From Rathayibacter rathayi (GTDB lineage Bacteria > Actinomycetota > Actinomycetes > Actinomycetales > Microbacteriaceae): a stretch of 64,000 bases of DNA. The notes under the pieces are model-generated. The model was not told the DNA's origin. It ran no database searches and worked only from the letters and a program-made list of their open reading frames with translations. The stretch's first letter is position 1; every line of letters starts with the position of its first letter. The stretch is taken from the NCBI RefSeq assembly GCF_004011095.1, contig NZ_CP028129.1:372001-436000 (forward strand), in the 5' to 3' direction. Below are positions 58,588 through 64,000 of the stretch, one piece after another. The position numbers and the translations under genes were made by a program.

Positions 58588-59154
58588 ATGGCATCTCCGA
58601 GTCATGCTGCTGGATATGGGACATATGAGGAGTTTTGCGCCGGATACGACCCCGCTACCATGCCGTTCACCCCGAGGCCTGGCGTAGATGGGCTCCTCGG
58701 GCTGGCTTTGATGAATAAGGATCCTCGGGCGCGGTTGGCGATCGCGAATCGTCTGCTCGATGATGGCGCGGATCCCAGTCTGGTGAGCACTGATGGTGAT
58801 CGTGTGAATGTGCTGCATGTTTTGTGGGGTCGCGCGCGGGATCGTGACCCTGAAGCGGAAGCGGCGCTGATCGCACGGTTGTTGGACGGTGGGGCGGACA
58901 TCAATCTGCGCTCACCCAGGTTCGGCCTTCCACTGACGATGCTTCTCACAAACATTTCTGCTAAGCCTGAATATTTGCGGGCCGCGTTCGCTGCGGTCAC
59001 GGCGCACTCTCGACCTGACTTGACAGCGCATGTCGATCGGCGGCGTCAGGCCAGCGTGGGACAGTATTTCGCGCAAACCAGGTTTGGTTTCATGCGTGAT
59101 GAGGTTCGCGCGTATGCTGCGGCGACCGGGCAAGATATCGACGTGATCTCATGA
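58588..59154 (+). CDS. Ankyrin-type immunity protein, copy 2
   Basis: This 188-aa protein is close to copy 1 but differs in the segment TPRPGVDGLLGLALMNKDPR and near LLTNISAKPEYLRAAF. The ankyrin-like RLLDDGADPSLVSTDGDRVN and RLLDGGADINLRS are kept. It follows the orphan GH-E tip after an AGGAGG site. The differences are clustered, as is usual for immunity-toxin matching surfaces (inference). Confidence 0.75.
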   Translation: MASPSHAAGYGTYEEFCAGYDPATMPFTPRPGVDGLLGLALMNKDPRARLAIANRLLDDGADPSLVSTDGDRVNVLHVLWGRARDRDPEAEAALIARLLDGGADINLRSPRFGLPLTMLLTNISAKPEYLRAAFAAVTAHSRPDLTAHVDRRRQASVGQYFAQTRFGFMRDEVRAYAAATGQDIDVIS

Positions 59155-59522
59155 GACGGGAGCAGGGTATGGAGATTATTCCTCAGGCAGGGGCATGTCT
59201 GATGACGGTGAACGCGTGGGAGGGTCGCGCTCCGGTGCGGTGGATGCTGCGCGAGAGGTCGAACGCACCGGTCGACAACGGCTGGCGGATTATGAGCGCG
59301 GCGGACAGCAGCGAGTACCTCGCCGACTCGGACAACTGGCGCATCACCGATTTCAACGATGCGTGCGAGATCGAGCCCGCGCTGATCGGTATCTACGACC
59401 TCCCGGTCGGAAGCGATCTGCAGATCGTCATCGACGAGCACGGCAAACGTATCGTCGACACGCCGACCGGTCGAGAACTGACACCCGAGAGGATGTACGT
59501 CCCGCCAGGACATCGACGCTGA
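59151..59522 (+). CDS. DUF2185/Imm33-type immunity protein, copy 2
   Basis: The 123-aa product is identical to copy 1 at the protein level as far as can be read by eye (MRREQGMEIIPQAGACLMTV onward), with a silent difference near 59251. It overlaps the ankyrin-type gene by four bases. Its strict conservation contrasts with the variable ankyrin-type partners. Confidence 0.72.
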   Translation: MRREQGMEIIPQAGACLMTVNAWEGRAPVRWMLRERSNAPVDNGWRIMSAADSSEYLADSDNWRITDFNDACEIEPALIGIYDLPVGSDLQIVIDEHGKRIVDTPTGRELTPERMYVPPGHRR

Positions 59523-59654
59523 CCTTCCTCGATCATGCACTCCGATCGTGGGTCGCAGTTCCGCTCGAACAAGTTCGTGAAGGCACTACGCCGGCACACG
59601 CTGATGGGATCGATGGGCAGGGTCTGCGCCTGCGCGGACAATCCCCGCGATGGA
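59523..59654 (+). mobile_element. IS3-type transposase remnant, copy 2
   Basis: This is the same ~130 bases as at 54425, with HSDRGSQFRSNKFVKALRRH read from 59535. It is at the same module position, between the DUF2185-type gene and a Lap2 copy. Confidence 0.7.
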
Positions 59655-59663
59655 GTCGTTGCG

Positions 59664-59917
59664 GGTTCCATGAGCAGACCCGGACCGTGTCCACTCTGAC
59701 GTCCTGCGTGGCGGAGACGAGCGGTGGATGGGGTCGGGGAGATGGGCTGAATGTGACCGGCACTACGGTTGTGTCGGAGATTTATTCTGAGCTGTCGGCG
59801 TTGATCGCGTCGTATGGTGCTTTGGCGCAGAGGGATACCGGTGAGTTCGATCAGCTTGGGGTGAATATCGAGGTGCAGGATGCGCAGGATGCGCAGGTGT
59901 GTGAGGTGGCGCAGTGA
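59664..59917 (+). pseudogene. Truncated Lap2 copy before LXG 3
   Basis: This is identical to the truncated copy before LXG 2, including the missing base that takes it out of frame with the transposase remnant. A GTG start at about 59687 is possible. It overlaps the LXG 3 start by four bases. Confidence 0.65.
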
Positions 59918-61887
59918 GTGTGGTGGAGTTTTCTGCTGATTCGTGGCAGGCGTCGTCTCCGGGTTTACAGGAGGGGTTAGGGGACTGGGTCGAGGCGTTG
60001 ACTGATCTTGCGCAGGGGTTGGAGAGCCTGGCGGGGTCAGGCAATATCAGTGGTGCGGGTGCTGATGCGATGCGGGCGTATATTCGGGAGGTGCATGTCC
60101 CGATTGTGCAGTCGCTGTTGGTGTGTTTGTACACGTTCCAGACGGCGATCGGGGTGTACTGGAATGGTTACGGTGAGGTTGACGCGGATGGCAACTTCCG
60201 GCTCGTGAATGACGAGTTTGATGACCATGTCACTCAGCTGGATACGGGTGTGGAATTGTTGCGGGGGTTTGCTACTGATTTGCGGGGGATCGCTGCCCGT
60301 GCGTCGCACTTGGTCTCGTTGGGTAGCGCGGGGGCGGATGCGGTTGAGGGCACGATCAGCGAGTTCGAGAATATGCAGGTGGTTGCGAAAATTCAGCATG
60401 AGACGTGGCAGGCGTATGAGGCTACGGATCATGGGTTCAATCAGGTCAAGAATCTTCTCGGTGAGCTGAAGAGCATCCTTAATAATGTTGGGAGTCTCAC
60501 TGTTGGGCAAGGGCGCTCGTACACGGCGGGGAGTTTCGCTTTCGCGTTGCAGACGTTGAGCGGGTTGACCGGGGGGATGCTGGATTACTGTCGGGAGAAC
60601 CAGCAGGTCGCGTCCGACGGGTGGGACGTCTTGTTTTCTGGGTATGTCGATGATGTTGAGGCTGAACAGGAACGGCAGCGGAAAGAGGATGCCCTGTGGG
60701 GGGTGCTGTGGGACGGGATTCAGGTCGTTGAGGGTGTGTTGATTCTCGCGGTTGGTGTGGTGGGTACGCCGTTTAGCGCGGGTGCGACGTTGGCGTTGGC
60801 GGCGTTGGGTGGGTCGCTGATCGTGGGGGGTGTGAATAGCGCGATTGATCACGCGTCGATCGCGTCTACTGGTGAGGGGTTGAATCTGGTCGGGATGGCC
60901 AGCGATCAGGTGGCCCAGTGGTATGACGTCACTGTGATGCGGCCGGCGGTTGAGTCCGGGTCGTGGGCGGGGCAGCTCGTTGCTGGTGTTGGGTCTGGCG
61001 TGGGGCAAATGATCAGCGGTGCGGCGCAGATGAATCTGCGTGACACTGGGCGGGGGATCGAGGCTCTCATGTTCGATGAGGATGTGCGTAACCAAGCGTT
61101 GCAGCAGGTCACGACGCTCGTTGACCAGGTCCGCGCGGGTAACCCGGTGGTGATCGGACAGATCGTGGGGAACATCCTGCCCGGAGCGGTGGCGTTGAAA
61201 GTCGCGAAAACGAGCGGACTTCTGAGCCGGGCTGACAAATTCGCTGACTTCGCGAAACCCCTCATCACGAACCCGAGCAGGACCACCAGCGCCCTGGACT
61301 GGCTCAAGAACCACCTCGGCGCGGGAGGGGTGACCGTCAGCGACGTATTCGAGCCGTCAATACGACCACCAGACGCGATTGACGGGTCGACCGTAAAGTC
61401 GTATTCTGTCGACCAGCCGGGCGGTAGTAATGCTCCGGGTCCGGTGAAGTATCCGACTGGCCGGTTGCCGAAGCGTGGTATACCGAACTCTTTCGGGTAT
61501 GATTCTGACGGGGTTCGTCTTCCCTACGCGAATAGTCGCCCTGATTACGCGCCCGGACAAGTCAAAAGGGTGTGGAGGGAAACCCGCAAGAAACAAGTGA
61601 GCGATATCAGGGCCGGCCGTCCGGGGGCGCCGCCGAGTCTTCCGGGGCCGGATCAGCTCTGGGTCAAAAACAAGTCAGGCGACTGGAAACTTATCAAGTG
61701 GCGACCCGGAGAACCCCGCGCTGGCCTCTGGGACATGGGACACCTCCCATCGGCCAAATATGCCAAACTTCGAAACCGGTACCTCAATCACGAGATTACG
61801 AAGGAAAAATTCTTGGACGATTATCACAACGCAGAGAATTATCAGGTTGAAGATCCGGGCAGAAACCGGTCGCATATCGATGAATAG
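59914..61887 (+). CDS. LXG polymorphic toxin 3, GH-E nuclease tip variant
   Basis: This 657-aa toxin shares its LXG domain and core with LXG 1 and 2. The core end is SIRPPDAIDGST, then VKSYSVDQPGGSNAPGPVKY. The GH-E tip has RAGLWDMGHLPSAKYAKLRN, YLNHEITKEKFLDDYHNAEN and ends NRSHIDE without the EYIDK extension of LXG 1. Differences from LXG 1 are concentrated in the last 60 residues, next to a matching variant immunity gene. Confidence 0.86.
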   Translation: MSVVEFSADSWQASSPGLQEGLGDWVEALTDLAQGLESLAGSGNISGAGADAMRAYIREVHVPIVQSLLVCLYTFQTAIGVYWNGYGEVDADGNFRLVNDEFDDHVTQLDTGVELLRGFATDLRGIAARASHLVSLGSAGADAVEGTISEFENMQVVAKIQHETWQAYEATDHGFNQVKNLLGELKSILNNVGSLTVGQGRSYTAGSFAFALQTLSGLTGGMLDYCRENQQVASDGWDVLFSGYVDDVEAEQERQRKEDALWGVLWDGIQVVEGVLILAVGVVGTPFSAGATLALAALGGSLIVGGVNSAIDHASIASTGEGLNLVGMASDQVAQWYDVTVMRPAVESGSWAGQLVAGVGSGVGQMISGAAQMNLRDTGRGIEALMFDEDVRNQALQQVTTLVDQVRAGNPVVIGQIVGNILPGAVALKVAKTSGLLSRADKFADFAKPLITNPSRTTSALDWLKNHLGAGGVTVSDVFEPSIRPPDAIDGSTVKSYSVDQPGGSNAPGPVKYPTGRLPKRGIPNSFGYDSDGVRLPYANSRPDYAPGQVKRVWRETRKKQVSDIRAGRPGAPPSLPGPDQLWVKNKSGDWKLIKWRPGEPRAGLWDMGHLPSAKYAKLRNRYLNHEITKEKFLDDYHNAENYQVEDPGRNRSHIDE

Positions 61888-61909
61888 AAATCGAGAAGAG
61901 GAGGACACT

Positions 61910-62476
61910 ATGGCATTTCCGAGTCATACTGCTAAATATGGGACATATGAGGAGTTTTGTGCCGAGTACGACCCCGCTACCATGCCGTTCACCCCGAGGC
62001 CTGGCGTAGATGGGCTCCTCGGTCCCGCTTTGATGAATAAGGATCCTCGGGCGCGGTTGGCGATCGCGAATCGTCTGCTCGATGATGGCACGGATCCCAG
62101 TCTGGTGAGCACTGATGGTGATCGTATCAATGTGCTGCATGTTTTGTGGGGTCGCGCGCGGGATCGTGACCCTGAAGCGGAAGCGGCGCTGATCGCACGG
62201 TTGTTGGACGGTGGGGCGGACATCAATCTGCGCTCACCCAGGTTCGGCCTTCCACTGACGATGCTTGTCACGGATATTTCTGCCAGCCACGAATATATTC
62301 GGGCCGCGTTTGCTGCGGTCACGGCGCACTCTCGACCTGACTTGACGGCGCATGTCGATCGGCGGCGTCAGGCCAGCGTGGGGCAGTATCTTGCGGATAA
62401 CATGTTTGGTTTCATGCGTGATGAGGTTCGTGCGTATGCTGCGGCGTCCGGGCAAGATATCGACGTGATCTCATGA
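61910..62476 (+). CDS. Ankyrin-type immunity protein, copy 3
   Basis: This is a 188-aa member beginning MAFPSHTAKYGTYEEFCAEY. Its first half resembles copy 2 (TPRPGVDGLLGPALMNKDPR) and its second half copy 1 (LVTDISASHEYIRAAFAAVT and QYLADNMFGF). That mosaic pattern points to recombination between copies. AGGAGG precedes ATG 61910; a longer upstream frame runs through the end of LXG 3 and was not used. Confidence 0.75.
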   Translation: MAFPSHTAKYGTYEEFCAEYDPATMPFTPRPGVDGLLGPALMNKDPRARLAIANRLLDDGTDPSLVSTDGDRINVLHVLWGRARDRDPEAEAALIARLLDGGADINLRSPRFGLPLTMLVTDISASHEYIRAAFAAVTAHSRPDLTAHVDRRRQASVGQYLADNMFGFMRDEVRAYAAASGQDIDVIS

Positions 62477-62844
62477 GACGGGAGCAGGGTATGGAGATTA
62501 TTCCTCAGGCAGGGGCATGTCTGATGACGGTGAACGCGTGGGAGGGTCGCGCTCCGGTGCGGTGGATGCTGCGGGAGAGGTCGAACGCACCGGTCGACAA
62601 TGGCTGGCGGATTATGAGCGCGGCGGACAGCAGTGAGTACCTCGCCGACTCGGACAACTGGCGCATCACCGATTTCAACGATGCGTGCGAGATCGAGCCC
62701 GCGCTGATCGGTATCTACGACCTCCCGGTCGGAAGCGATCTGCAGATCGTCATCGACGAGCACGGCAAACGCATCGTCGACACGCCGACCGGTCGAGAAC
62801 TGACACCCGAGAGGATGTACGTCCCACCAGGACACCGACGCTGA
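62473..62844 (+). CDS. DUF2185/Imm33-type immunity protein, copy 3
   Basis: The 123-aa product reads the same as copies 1 and 2; only a few synonymous bases differ. It overlaps the ankyrin-type gene by four bases. It is the third unchanged copy in 8.8 kb. Confidence 0.72.
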   Translation: MRREQGMEIIPQAGACLMTVNAWEGRAPVRWMLRERSNAPVDNGWRIMSAADSSEYLADSDNWRITDFNDACEIEPALIGIYDLPVGSDLQIVIDEHGKRIVDTPTGRELTPERMYVPPGHRR

Positions 62845-62976
62845 CCTTCCTCGATCATGCACTCCGATCGTGGGTCGCAGTTCCGCTCGAACAAGTTCGT
62901 GAAGGCACTACGCCGGCACACGCTGATGGGATCGATGGGCAGGGTCTGCGCCTGCGCGGACAATCCCCGCGATGGA
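62845..62976 (+). mobile_element. IS3-type transposase remnant, copy 3
   Basis: This is the third copy of the short transposase piece. ATG 62857 starts HSDRGSQFRSNKFVKALRRH. Here it is in frame with the following Lap2 segment because one base missing in the other copies is present. Confidence 0.7.
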
Positions 62977-63240
62977 GTCGTTGACGGGTTCCATGAGCAG
63001 ACCCGGACCGTGTCCACTCTGACGTCCTGCGTGGCGGAGACGAGCGGTGGATGGGATCGGGGAGGTGACCTGAATGTTCCAGGGGTCGCGGTTGTGTCCG
63101 AGATCTCTGCAGACCTGTCGGCGTTGATCGCGTCGTATGGTGCTTTGGCGCAGAGGGATACCGGTGAGTTCGATCAGCTTGGGGTGAATATCGAGGTGCA
63201 GGATGCGCAGGATGCGCAGGTGTGTGAGGTGGCGCAGTGA
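62857..63240 (+). CDS. Chimeric transposase-remnant/Lap2 protein
   Basis: This 127-aa frame joins about 40 residues of transposase remnant to a Lap2 segment starting DGFHEQTRTVSTLTSCVAET and ending VQDAQDAQVCEVAQ. The Lap2 part also differs inside (GGWDRGGDLNVPGVAVVSEI, then SADLSALIASYG), unlike all other copies. It overlaps LXG 4 by four bases. No good ribosome site precedes ATG 62857. It may be a working partner of LXG 4 with a new N-terminus, or an accident. Confidence 0.5.
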   Translation: MHSDRGSQFRSNKFVKALRRHTLMGSMGRVCACADNPRDGVVDGFHEQTRTVSTLTSCVAETSGGWDRGGDLNVPGVAVVSEISADLSALIASYGALAQRDTGEFDQLGVNIEVQDAQDAQVCEVAQ

Positions 63241-64000
63241 GTGTGGTGGAGTTTTCTGCTGATTCGTGGCAGGCGTCGTCTCCGGGTTTACAGGAGGGGT
63301 TAGGGGACTGGGTCGAGGCGTTGACTGATCTTGCGCAGGGGTTAGAGAGCCTGGCGGGGTCAGGCAATATCAGTGGTGCGGGTGCTGATGCGATGCGGGC
63401 GTATATTCGGGAGGTGCATGTCCCGATTGTGCAGTCGCTGTTGGTGTGTTTGTACACGTTCCAGACGGCGATCGGGGTGTACTGGAATGGTTACGGTGAG
63501 GTTGACGCGGATGGCAACTTCCGGCTCGTGAATGACGAGTTTGATGACCATGTCACTCAGCTGGATACGGGTGTGGAATTGTTGCGGGGGTTTGCTACTG
63601 ATTTGCGGGGGATCGCTGCCCGTGCGTCGCACTTGGTCTCGTTGGGTAGCGCGGGGGCGGATGCGGTTGAGGGCACGATCAGCGAGTTCGAGAATATGCA
63701 GGTGGTTGCGAAAATTCAGCATGAGACGTGGCAGGCGTATGAGGCTACGGATCATGGGTTCAATCAGGTCAAGAATCTTCTCGGTGAGCTGAAGAGCATC
63801 CTTAATAATGTCGGGAGTCTCACTGTTGGGCAAGGGCGCTCGTACACGGCGGGGAGTTTCGCTTTCGCGTTGCAGACGTTGAGCGGGTTGACCGGGGGGA
63901 TGCTGGATTACTGTCGGGAGAACCAGCAGGTCGCGTCCGACGGGTGGGACGTCTTGTTTTCTGGGTATGTCGATGATGTTGAGGCTGAACAGGAACGGCA
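63237..64000 (+). CDS. LXG polymorphic toxin 4, N-terminal part (cut by window end)
   Basis: The frame runs off the window after ~254 residues. The visible part (MSVVEFSADSWQASSPGLQE to YVDDVEAEQERQ) is the same LXG domain as in copies 1 and 3. The tip and immunity genes lie outside. GTG 63237 overlaps the chimeric partner frame. Confidence 0.85.
   Translation, partial: MSVVEFSADSWQASSPGLQEGLGDWVEALTDLAQGLESLAGSGNISGAGADAMRAYIREVHVPIVQSLLVCLYTFQTAIGVYWNGYGEVDADGNFRLVNDEFDDHVTQLDTGVELLRGFATDLRGIAARASHLVSLGSAGADAVEGTISEFENMQVVAKIQHETWQAYEATDHGFNQVKNLLGELKSILNNVGSLTVGQGRSYTAGSFAFALQTLSGLTGGMLDYCRENQQVASDGWDVLFSGYVDDVEAEQER

Larger units (their letters stand above)
51482..64000 (+). repeat. Tandem array of LXG toxin modules
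   Basis: LXG starts at 51482, 54816, 59914 and 63237 (spacings ~3.33, 5.10 and 3.32 kb). The larger spacing holds the non-specific nuclease tip, its immunity gene and the orphan GH-E module. The DNA of the LXG core is nearly identical among copies over about 1.4 kb; the block from 52343 to 54815 recurs at 57440-59913. Codons in the toxin cores often end in T or G, unlike the C/G-ending core genes. Confidence 0.88.

Noticed and set aside
51482..64000. CRISPR-like or simple satellite explanation for the repeats
   Set aside because: Repeat units are kilobase-scale coding modules with immunity genes; there are no short regular repeats with unique spacers.

Overview
The window is high-GC actinobacterial DNA. 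Gene content and order (guaB, guaB3, a KefB/TrkA-type antiporter pair, SURF1, DUF3817, guaA, YccA, a PcrA-type helicase, sucC-sucD, DUF6350) fit a member of the Microbacteriaceae. That placement is inferred from recognised protein families and synteny, not from a search.

Region by region: (1) 1-1942 holds the end of a RarD-like exporter and livJ, the lipoprotein binding component of a branched-chain amino-acid ABC importer. (2) 2557-13373 is an accessory block that looks like a small biosynthetic cluster. It has a LysR regulator, isopropylmalate-dehydratase-like LeuD and LeuC, an FAD/NAD(P)-binding protein, an isochorismatase-like hydrolase, a PLP aminotransferase, a short LeuA-like synthase, an Fe(II)/2-oxoglutarate oxygenase, a cupin and an MFS exporter. 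Together they suggest one-carbon chain elongation of a 2-oxo acid, transamination, oxidation and export, i.e. an unusual amino acid or a product derived from one. The block sits between livJ and the convergent livHMGF operon (14175-18386). (3) 18.4-42.9 kb is core genome: purine synthesis (guaB, guaB3, guaA), cation/proton antiport, cytochrome oxidase assembly, DNA repair helicase, lipid enzymes and succinyl-CoA synthetase. Three genes here (28542, 31866, 32792) each have an apparent one-base loss in a G/C homopolymer, which looks like sequence error. (4) 43370-64000 is the most notable part: a Firmicutes-style type VII secretion system (T7SSb-like; EsxA, EssA-like, EsaB, EssB, EssC) with two DUF4176 proteins and two small WXG/Lap-like partners. 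It is followed by a tandem array of LXG polymorphic toxins.

The toxin array has three full-length LXG genes, one cut by the window end and one 5'-truncated orphan. Their N-terminal two thirds are almost identical in DNA sequence. The C-terminal tips are GH-E nucleases (units 1, orphan, 3) or a DNA/RNA non-specific nuclease (unit 2). GH-E units carry two downstream immunity candidates (ankyrin-type and DUF2185/Imm33-type); the non-specific nuclease has its own 154-aa partner. Each unit ends with the same short IS3-type transposase remnant joined to a copy of the Lap-like gene. The layout suggests toxin-tip exchange by homologous recombination that leaves displaced orphan modules, in an actinobacterial T7SSb. 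This is the best candidate here for an under-described system.
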